Shown piece by piece: positions 1 through 5,698 of a DNA stretch of 8,061 nucleotides (positions are counted from its first letter, which is position 1; the number at the start of each line of letters is the position of its first letter). The stretch spans positions 1 through 8,061 of the forward strand of contig CAYQFH010000115.1 in NCBI GenBank assembly GCA_964416755.1. Reading direction: 5' to 3'. The notes below the pieces were generated by a model, which saw only the letters and a list, made by a program, of their open reading frames with translations, had not been told where the DNA came from and did not search any database. Made by a program: the position numbers and the translations under genes. Origin of the DNA: Thiopontia sp964416755. GTDB lineage: Bacteria; Pseudomonadota; Gammaproteobacteria; GCF-002020875.

Positions 1-952
1 CTTCCCCCTCCTCTTCCAGCAGGCGGGCGAGATTGTAGTGCGCCTCGGCAAATTCTGGTTTGATCTCGATGGTCTTGAGGAAGTACTCCCGCGCAGTAGC
101 CAAATCTTTTTGACTGTACTGTAACATGGCAAGCTGATAGTGCGTCTGCTCATCATCCGGGTAGTACTCAATTGAACTCTTGAAGTTCTCCAGTGCAGCA
201 GCAGGTTCATCCAGTTCAACCTGCAACATTGCCAGTCGGAAGTAGGCCTTGGCATACCCTGAGTCCAGCTCAATCGCCTTCTCCAACATAGTACGCGCCT
301 CTTCCAGATCACCCTTGATCTGTAGTAGTTGCGCCAGATTGTAGTAGGCTTTGGCATAACCAGCATCAATCTCGATCACCCGACGATAGAGACGTTCCGC
401 CTCATCATGCTCCGGCTCCAGCAGTGGCGTACCATCGGTTGTACTCTTGCTACCGGTTGCCAACAGCTTGGCCAGATAGTAATGTGCCTCTCGATAATTC
501 GGGTCAATATCAATCGCGGTAGTGTAGTTCTTGCGCGCTTCTTCAAACTCCTCTGGCGCAATCAGCAGGCGAGCCAGATTGTAATAAGCCGGGGCATAGT
601 TGCTATCGAGTTCAATGGATTGAATCAGGTTGTACTTGGCCTCTTCAGTCGCCTCCATCTCCACAAATAGCGAGGCCATATTGGAGTAGGTCATCGCCTT
701 CTCCGGATCGATCTCGATTGACTGCTGGAAACGTTCACGCGCCTCTTCAAACTGCTTTGCACGTTGCAGTACCAGCCCGAGGTGGCGATAGGCCTCGGCA
801 TGCTCCGGTACCAGCTCAATCACCTTCTCCAGATGAGGTTGAGCAAACTCATCCTCTCCATCTGCTACATAGAGCAGCGCCAATTGAAAACGGGCATCCG
901 AGAAGTCCGGATTGATCTCAATCGCCTTTTCCAGATGTTCTTTTGGATTCAT
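1..952 (-). CDS. Tetratricopeptide repeat (TPR) protein, 3' end beyond the window
   Basis: I translated this by hand from the minus strand. It is open for 317 codons and still open at base 1, so the C-terminus is missing. It starts at ATG 952-950, with GGAG nine bases upstream, 20 bases after the stop of the cyclase gene; this suggests the last visible gene of the same operon. Residues 1-14 look like the second helix of a TPR. Then come 34-residue TPRs at about 15-48, 49-82, 83-116, 117-150, 151-196, 197-230, 231-264 and 265-298, and a partial one from 299. They show the family pattern (for example AYYNLA near the start, EEA in the middle, a Pro at the repeat boundary). The fifth repeat carries about 12 extra residues (around 166-181, Gly/Ser/Thr-rich then acidic). 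No signal peptide or membrane segment is visible. TPR arrays bind proteins; the partner is unknown, but the neighbouring cyclase and coiled-coil protein are natural candidates. The fold is secure, the role is inference. Confidence 0.9.
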   Translation of the reverse strand, partial: MNPKEHLEKAIEINPDFSDARFQLALLYVADGEDEFAQPHLEKVIELVPEHAEAYRHLGLVLQRAKQFEEARERFQQSIEIDPEKAMTYSNMASLFVEMEATEEAKYNLIQSIELDSNYAPAYYNLARLLIAPEEFEEARKNYTTAIDIDPNYREAHYYLAKLLATGSKSTTDGTPLLEPEHDEAERLYRRVIEIDAGYAKAYYNLAQLLQIKGDLEEARTMLEKAIELDSGYAKAYFRLAMLQVELDEPAAALENFKSSIEYYPDDEQTHYQLAMLQYSQKDLATAREYFLKTIEIKPEFAEAHYNLARLLEEEGE

Positions 953-972
953 TACTGCGATCTCCGCTTCGA

Positions 973-3249
973 TTACTTCGAGGTCAACACCCAGACGCCA
1001 TCCCATTCGCCTTCCGGTGGATTCTCCTTCATATGCTCACAACGCTCAATGTACATCTGTGAAGGCTTGTCTTTATCGTAGCACTTCAGCGCCTCCTGGA
1101 ACTGGCCAATTGCCGCATCCCAGTTGGCCTCATTCCAGTACTTGATACCGTTATTGAAGAGACCCACCGCATCGATCATATTCGGGAAAGACTCATCATC
1201 ATGGTAATCGAGCACCTCAAAGACACCCACTGGCTCGGTCTTGCCCTTGACGATCACATTATCCACCTTACGGGTACGATAGGTGCCTTTACAGGCATCC
1301 AACGTATAGTTACTGACCAGAATGTGAGCACCATACTGTTTACAGGCACTCTCCAAGCGCGCTGCGGTGTTTACACCATCACCGATTACAGTGTAGTCCA
1401 TGCGCTTGGAAGAGCCGATGTTACCGGAGACAATCGCATCGGTATTAACACCCATGCCATGGTCAATCGGCGGCTTGCCCTCAGAGGCACGTTTAGCATT
1501 GAACACTTTGAGTTCGGTCATCATCCCAATCGCGGCACGTACACCACGATCCGGATCATCCTCATGCGGAATCGGAGTGCCGAAGATCGCCATGATCGCA
1601 TCACCGATGAACTTGTCTAGCATACCACCCTCACCGGTAATCACATCAACCATCACCTCGAAGTACTCATTGAGCAGCTTGACTGTACCCTGTGCACCCA
1701 GCTCCTCGGTAATGGTAGTGAAGCTTCGTACATCGGAGAAGAGTACCGTACCAATCCCCTGCTTACCGCCCATGATGTCTTCCTGACTCTGATCGTCCAG
1801 CAGCTGATCGGCCAGCGTCGGATCCATATAGCGAGACATGGTGGACTTCATCCGCTTCTCATTACTGATGTCCTCCAGCATGATCATCGAGCCGAGATCT
1901 TCGCTTTCACTGCCTTTCAGTGGCAGCAGAGTCACATTGAGGGAGACCGTTTCATCACCGAAGGTGAGCTCACGATCCGGCAAGATGTCGATCTCATCGA
2001 CCTCTTCCAGCTTGTCCGCCAGCCACTTGTTCTCATCACTACCAAAGAATTCGATTGCATTCTGCCCCAGCACTTCATCAATACGGTAGATCTTCATCAT
2101 GTCGATACCGGACTGGTTACAGGTGGCAATCTTGCCCTCTTCGTTGATGGTGATCACACCATTACTCATTGAGGAGAGGATGCTCTCGTTGTAGTTCATG
2201 GTGTTCTGCACATCGGCAAAGAGCTTGGCGTTCTCAATACCGATGGAGATCTGAGAGGTAAACGCCTTGAGGCGCTTCTCATCCTCATCGGTGAAGACAC
2301 CACCATGCTTGTTCAGTACCTGACTGACACCAATCACCTTGCCATCCTTGTTGATAACCGGCACACAGAGCACCGAACGGGTGAAGTAACCGGTCTGCTT
2401 GTCGAAGGTGGGATTGAAACGGAGATCGGCATAAGCGTACGGGATGTTCATCACCTCTCCACTCTGGAATACCGCACCGGCGATACCCATGTGGTTGGGG
2501 AAGCGGATGATATCCTTCTTGCCCAGCCCCTCACCAACCTCAGTATAGAGCTCGTTGGTAGATTCATCGTTGATAAACAGTGTTGAGCGATCCGCATCGA
2601 GCATCGTGGTGATGGTGCTCATGATCTTGGCCAACAATGGACTCAGCTCGATCTCGGAGGAGATCTGCGAAACCACGTCGAGGAACTCCAGCTCCTGTTT
2701 GCGCGAGGCCTCGATCTGTTCAACGATCACATTACCCTGAATGGCAACCGCTGCCTGAGTGGTCATCGCTTCCAGCAGCCCCAGATCCTGATCGGTGAAC
2801 TCGCCATCGATCTTGTTGAGGATCTGCGATACACCAATGGTCTCACCATTCGGGGTACGCAACGGCGCACAGAGGATGCTCTTGGTACGGAAGCCAGTAC
2901 GCATATCGACCGACTTGTCGAAACGGTCATCGGAGTAGGCATCATTGATCACCACACCATCATCATTGGTGAAGGCCCAGCCCGCAATACCCTTGGTATT
3001 GAGGATGCGGATCTCACGAGTGAAGTTCCCCTGTGCGATACGGGAGTAGAGCTCACCGGTATGGGCATCGTTGAGGAAGATGGTGCCGCGCTCTGCGCCA
3101 ATGGTGGAGGTGGTCAGGTTGACCAGTCGCCCCAGTGCATCATCCAGGCTCTTACTGGTCGCCAAATCGTTGGTGACCTTGAGCAGCATCTCCAGGAAAT
3201 GTTCCCGTTTGTGAAAGCGCTCGTCTAGATCTGAATCATAGCTCATCAT
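973..3249 (-). CDS. Soluble class III adenylate cyclase, GAF-GAF-PAS-cyclase with TPR-like tail (CyaB1-like)
   Basis: This 758-residue protein is predicted to make cAMP from ATP in the cytoplasm. Domains in order are GAF-A (about 31-178), GAF-B (about 195-345), PAS (about 350-465), a short helical linker, the class III catalytic domain (about 498-680) and a TPR-like tail (about 690-758). Visible catalytic residues are the metal-binding Asp506 (FSDVRSF) and Asp550 (FIGDAIMA), the adenine-selecting pair Lys546 and Thr620, and the transition-state residues Asn627 and Arg631 (VNTAARLE). A Lys/Thr pair is typical of class IIIb adenylate rather than guanylate cyclases. GAF-B has the full NKxnFx3DE motif (Asn313, Lys314, Phe319, Asp323, Glu324). 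GAF-A has all but the last Glu (Asn145, Lys146, Phe151, Asp155, then Leu). Anabaena CyaB1 and CyaB2 have this architecture and are activated by cAMP binding to the GAF pair. There are no membrane segments. It overlaps the upstream coiled-coil gene; Shine-Dalgarno spacing favours the second ATG (3246), one codon inside the outer start. Function is firm, cAMP feedback is inferred. Confidence 0.95.
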   Translation of the reverse strand: MMSYDSDLDERFHKREHFLEMLLKVTNDLATSKSLDDALGRLVNLTTSTIGAERGTIFLNDAHTGELYSRIAQGNFTREIRILNTKGIAGWAFTNDDGVVINDAYSDDRFDKSVDMRTGFRTKSILCAPLRTPNGETIGVSQILNKIDGEFTDQDLGLLEAMTTQAAVAIQGNVIVEQIEASRKQELEFLDVVSQISSEIELSPLLAKIMSTITTMLDADRSTLFINDESTNELYTEVGEGLGKKDIIRFPNHMGIAGAVFQSGEVMNIPYAYADLRFNPTFDKQTGYFTRSVLCVPVINKDGKVIGVSQVLNKHGGVFTDEDEKRLKAFTSQISIGIENAKLFADVQNTMNYNESILSSMSNGVITINEEGKIATCNQSGIDMMKIYRIDEVLGQNAIEFFGSDENKWLADKLEEVDEIDILPDRELTFGDETVSLNVTLLPLKGSESEDLGSMIMLEDISNEKRMKSTMSRYMDPTLADQLLDDQSQEDIMGGKQGIGTVLFSDVRSFTTITEELGAQGTVKLLNEYFEVMVDVITGEGGMLDKFIGDAIMAIFGTPIPHEDDPDRGVRAAIGMMTELKVFNAKRASEGKPPIDHGMGVNTDAIVSGNIGSSKRMDYTVIGDGVNTAARLESACKQYGAHILVSNYTLDACKGTYRTRKVDNVIVKGKTEPVGVFEVLDYHDDESFPNMIDAVGLFNNGIKYWNEANWDAAIGQFQEALKCYDKDKPSQMYIERCEHMKENPPEGEWDGVWVLTSK

Positions 3250-4117
3250 ATTCCTCCAGCTTGTTCCGAAGTGTCATAATTGTCTGTTGTAGCTGGGCTA
3301 CATCGTTGTTGAGTGCACGACGTTCCGCCTGCACCTTGTCTTCACAGAGCGCCTTGCCACGCTCCAGTTCTTCACGCAGACGGCCAATAGTAGCCATATG
3401 CTGTTTAATTTCCTTGTTGCCGGCAGAGACCGCCTTCTGGATGCGCTCCTGCTCTAGCTGCTTCTGGCGCTCGGTCTCATCACGCAATGACTGAATCATC
3501 GCCTTGAACTGGGCAATCTCCTTGTTGCCTGCCGAAACCGCCTTCTGGATGCGCTCCTGCTCCTTCTCCTTCTGGCGCTCCAGCTCATCACGTAGCGACT
3601 GCACCATATTGCGGAACTGGTGGGTCTCCTTGTTGGCTGCAGAGACCGCCTTCTGCACACGCTCCTCTTCCAGCCCCTTCTGGCGCTCCATCTCATCACG
3701 CAGTGACTGCACCATGCTCTTGAACTGAGCGATCTCCTTGTTACTGGCCGAAACCGCCTTCTGAATACGCTCCTGCTCCTTCTCCTTCTGGCGCTCCAAC
3801 TCATCACGCAGTGTCTGTACCATACTGCGAAATTGATGGGTCTCCTTGTTGGCCGCAGAGACCGCCTTCTGCACCCGCTCCTCCTCAATCCCTTTCTGCC
3901 GCTCCATCTCCTCACGCAGCGACTGGATCATGGTCTTGAACTGATGGCTCTCCTTGTTGGCAGCGGTGCGCACCATCTGCACTGCCTCCTCCTTGGCCAC
4001 TTCACCCCGCTCCAGATTGTCGCGCAGAATGGTGATAGTCTGCTTCAGGTGAGCAACCTCGATCTCCAGTTCACGGTTCAATACCGTCAGCTTTTTCTTT
4101 TTCTGCTCCGCACTCAT
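3236..4117 (-). CDS. Coiled-coil protein built from 36-residue tandem repeats
   Basis: I do not recognise a named family. The 293-residue protein is very highly charged (Lys, Glu, Arg, Gln) and almost certainly one long alpha helix or coiled coil. After a 20-residue lysine-rich N-terminus it consists of exactly seven 36-residue repeats (21-56, 57-92, 93-128, 129-164, 165-200, 201-236, 237-272) and a 21-residue partial repeat to the C-terminus. The core consensus is QFxxMxQSLRDExERQK, then ExERxQKAVSAxNKE. No signal peptide, membrane segment or catalytic motif is visible. The ATG at 4117 is the first possible start, because an in-frame TAA lies nine bases upstream (4124-4126). No Shine-Dalgarno sequence precedes it, which is unlike the neighbours. 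Its last codons contain the ribosome binding site and start of the GAF-GAF-PAS cyclase, so the two are probably translationally coupled. A scaffold, spacer or oligomerisation partner for the cyclase is a reasonable inference. The gene call itself is secure, because regular protein repeats and the coupled overlap both fit real coding. Confidence 0.9.
   Translation of the reverse strand: MSAEQKKKKLTVLNRELEIEVAHLKQTITILRDNLERGEVAKEEAVQMVRTAANKESHQFKTMIQSLREEMERQKGIEEERVQKAVSAANKETHQFRSMVQTLRDELERQKEKEQERIQKAVSASNKEIAQFKSMVQSLRDEMERQKGLEEERVQKAVSAANKETHQFRNMVQSLRDELERQKEKEQERIQKAVSAGNKEIAQFKAMIQSLRDETERQKQLEQERIQKAVSAGNKEIKQHMATIGRLREELERGKALCEDKVQAERRALNNDVAQLQQTIMTLRNKLEEYDEL
3239..4057 (-). 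repeat. 108-bp in-frame tandem repeats encoding the coiled coil
   Basis: Seven full 108-base units and one partial unit (3301-3239) run through the coiled-coil gene, with boundaries at 4057, 3949, 3841, 3733, 3625, 3517, 3409 and 3301. The inner units are the most alike. Units alternate between two types, one with KGxEEERV and one with EKEQERI, so a 216-base pair of units has probably been duplicated. The outermost units have diverged most. Confidence 0.9.
3253..3257 (-). promoter_or_regulatory. Ribosome binding site of the GAF-GAF-PAS cyclase, inside the upstream gene
   Basis: GGAGG on the minus strand lies within the last codons of the coiled-coil gene (LEEYDEL). Two consecutive ATGs follow. 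The first (3249) is only three bases away and the second (3246) is six, which is the normal spacing, so 3246 is the likelier start. Placement inside the upstream reading frame suggests translational coupling. Confidence 0.7.
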
Positions 4118-4127
4118 AGTGGTTTAG

Positions 4128-4133
4128 TCTATA
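4128..4133 (-). promoter_or_regulatory. Candidate -10 element just upstream of the coiled-coil gene
   Basis: TATAGA on the minus strand ends 10 bases before the ATG at 4117. If used, transcription would start only a few bases before the start codon, giving an almost leaderless message; this would agree with the absence of a Shine-Dalgarno sequence. No good -35 is present: the best matches, TTGGTG or AGTTGG, sit at 14 or 16 bases. Weak evidence. Confidence 0.22.
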
Positions 4134-4160
4134 GCAATTTCTGTGCTCACCAACTGCACA

Positions 4161-4192
4161 ACTGAAAAATGAGGAAAGTCTTAGCCCTTCCT
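4161..4192 (-). terminator. Probable rho-independent terminator after the HlyD gene
   Basis: Read on the minus strand, AGGAAGG (4192-4186) pairs with CTTTCCT (4178-4172) as a seven-base stem with one G-U pair and a seven-base loop. It is followed by C and then ATTTTT. It begins 33 bases after the HlyD stop codon. Placement and the T run fit a terminator; the stem is of moderate strength, so read-through into the coiled-coil gene is possible. Confidence 0.5.
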
Positions 4193-4225
4193 GATCAACT
4201 GCTTATAAAAATCTATAGAAAGCCG

Positions 4226-5572
4226 TTACCGTTCACGCAAGGCACTCTGTTGAGCTTTGAGAATCGGCTTCAGCAGATAGTCCAGCACTGTCTTCTGTCC
4301 TGTCAACAACTCGACAGTTGCCGTCATACCGGTAATGATCGGTAGTGGATCCTCCTCCGTTCCAAGCGCATTCTTCTCGGTACGCAGACGTACGCGATAG
4401 TAGCTCTCCCCCTTCTCATCGACGATAGTATCGGCACTGATCTGTTCCAGTTGAGCAGGAATGCCTCCGTAGATGGTTGGATCGTACGCTGTGAACTTGA
4501 TCATCGCCTGCTGATCAGGGCGCAGGAAGCCGATATCGGCTGGGCGAATACGCGCCTCAATCAGCAACTGATCATTCAACGGTACAATCTCCATGATATC
4601 CATACCTGGCTGAATGACGCCACCAATCGTATTGATCTTGATCCGCTTCACCTCTCCATAGACGGGAGAACGAATCTCAGTACGGTTCAAACGGTCATTG
4701 AGTGTATTCTGCTGCTCCAGTGTCCGGGTGAGCATCGCCTTGGCCTCACTCAACTCCTGAGATGCCTGAGAGACAAAACTGCGGCGTTCCCCCTCCACCT
4801 TGCGGTCTATCTCCTGAATGGCAGCTTGAATACGGGGAATTGCATTCTGATTGACCTCATACTCCGTTTTCAAGCTATGCAGTTCACGCTCCAGACGGGC
4901 TAGATCGCGCTTTAATCTCACCAGCTCAATCTCCGGCATCACTTTGATCTTGCGGATCTTCTCTGCAATCGCCATCTCTTTTCGAGCATTCTCAAGCTCA
5001 TCTTGCGAGAGTCTCAACCCCTGCTCGAGATTCTTGAGATTGACTCTACTCTCATGCAGCTCCTGCTCCCGCTGCAGCCGTTGCGCCTCAAGTACCTCAA
5101 GCCCTGACTCAAACTCTGATTGACGTACTCCGAAGGTAACCGCCTCGCTATTGGCAAAATCAGGCTGCTCCTTCACCACCTCTTCAGGTGGCACATAGCT
5201 GTGTCCCTCAACCTCTGCCTGCAAGCGTGCAATCTTGGCTTTCAGGAAGAGTGACTCCAGCCGGTTCTGTTTTGCCTCCGAGATATATTGGGTGTCCGAG
5301 AGTCGAAGCACCACTTGGCCCTGCTCAATCACTCCTCCCTCTTTGACCAGAATCTCTTCAACGATTCCGCCCTCCAGATTCTGGATCACCTGCACCTGCG
5401 AGGAGGGAATCACACGCCCCTCACCACGTGTCACCTCATCCAGTACCGCCCAGTTGGCCCAATAGATCGCCACTGCAACAATCACTACCACTGAGATCAA
5501 CAGCATATGATTGAGCGGACGAATGCGATTACTCGATACCTTGGCCCACTCTTCGTAGGTGGTTTTTGCCAT
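4226..5572 (-). CDS. HlyD-family type I secretion membrane-fusion (periplasmic adaptor) protein
   Basis: This 448-residue protein has the usual size and layout of type I secretion adaptors, which bridge an inner-membrane ABC exporter and a TolC-type outer-membrane channel. It has a short cytoplasmic N-terminus, one membrane anchor (about 22-40), the first half of a lipoyl-like domain (about 55-95, with VIQNLEGGIVEEI), a long periplasmic alpha-hairpin coiled coil (about 97-298), the second lipoyl half (about 299-335, starting IRSPVYGEV), a beta-barrel region (about 336-425), and the C-terminal HlyD family signature GMTATVELLTGQKTVLDYLL. The start is ATG 5572-5570. Only a weak AGG lies four bases upstream. 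It follows the CHASE2 cyclase by 126 bases and is followed by a probable terminator. No ABC transporter, TolC-like gene or secreted substrate is in the window, so its partners must be elsewhere or beyond an edge. The family is certain; the cargo is unknown. Confidence 0.96.
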   Translation of the reverse strand: MAKTTYEEWAKVSSNRIRPLNHMLLISVVVIVAVAIYWANWAVLDEVTRGEGRVIPSSQVQVIQNLEGGIVEEILVKEGGVIEQGQVVLRLSDTQYISEAKQNRLESLFLKAKIARLQAEVEGHSYVPPEEVVKEQPDFANSEAVTFGVRQSEFESGLEVLEAQRLQREQELHESRVNLKNLEQGLRLSQDELENARKEMAIAEKIRKIKVMPEIELVRLKRDLARLERELHSLKTEYEVNQNAIPRIQAAIQEIDRKVEGERRSFVSQASQELSEAKAMLTRTLEQQNTLNDRLNRTEIRSPVYGEVKRIKINTIGGVIQPGMDIMEIVPLNDQLLIEARIRPADIGFLRPDQQAMIKFTAYDPTIYGGIPAQLEQISADTIVDEKGESYYRVRLRTEKNALGTEEDPLPIITGMTATVELLTGQKTVLDYLLKPILKAQQSALRER

Positions 5573-5597
5573 GACGCCTACCTGAAAATTATTTCAC

Positions 5598-5626
5598 CAT
5601 GAATAGCATGAAGATACATGAAGAAA
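5598..5626. repeat. CATGAA short tandem repeat in the cyclase-HlyD spacer
   Basis: Three direct copies, CATGAATAG, CATGAAGATA and CATGAAGAAA, begin at 5598, 5607 and 5617, about one helical turn apart. An inverted copy of the middle one, ATCTTCATG, lies at 5680-5688. The 126-base spacer around it holds no gene. The repeat could be a protein-binding array or a dispersed short repeat; nothing here distinguishes these. Confidence 0.55.
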
Positions 5627-5698
5627 CACCAGAAGCAAAGCCAGCGAAGCATTTGCCAGTGCAAGAGGTATCGGTTTACATCTTCATGGAAAAAACGA

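Noticed and set aside
329..670. Plus-strand open frame antisense to the TPR gene
   Set aside because: The opposite strand encodes clear TPRs through the whole region, and this frame has no ribosome binding site or recognisable domain.
1201..1620. Plus-strand open frame antisense to the catalytic domain of the soluble cyclase
   Set aside because: It is a shadow of a strongly conserved catalytic domain. The same kind of shadow appears at 6134-6670 over the other cyclase.
973..3249. Guanylate cyclase activity for either cyclase
   Set aside because: Both have the adenine-type Lys/Thr pair (Lys546/Thr620 and Lys497/Thr573), not the Glu/Cys-like pair expected for GTP.
3496..3915. Long open frames on both strands overlapping the coiled-coil gene
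   Set aside because: They exist because the 108-base repeats copy any open frame. Their translations are Arg/Trp/Cys- or Ser-rich with no domain pattern, while the chosen frame gives regular heptad-like repeats.
3302..4057. CRISPR array or minisatellite in the repeated DNA
   Set aside because: The repeats are 108 bases, in frame, contiguous without spacers, and encode a regular helical protein.
4142..4160. Palindrome TGTGC, nine bases, GCACA, considered as a CRP (cAMP receptor) site
   Set aside because: CRP half sites TGTGA and TCACA are separated by six bases. Here the spacing is nine and the fifth base of each arm is wrong, so an appealing cAMP link is not supported.
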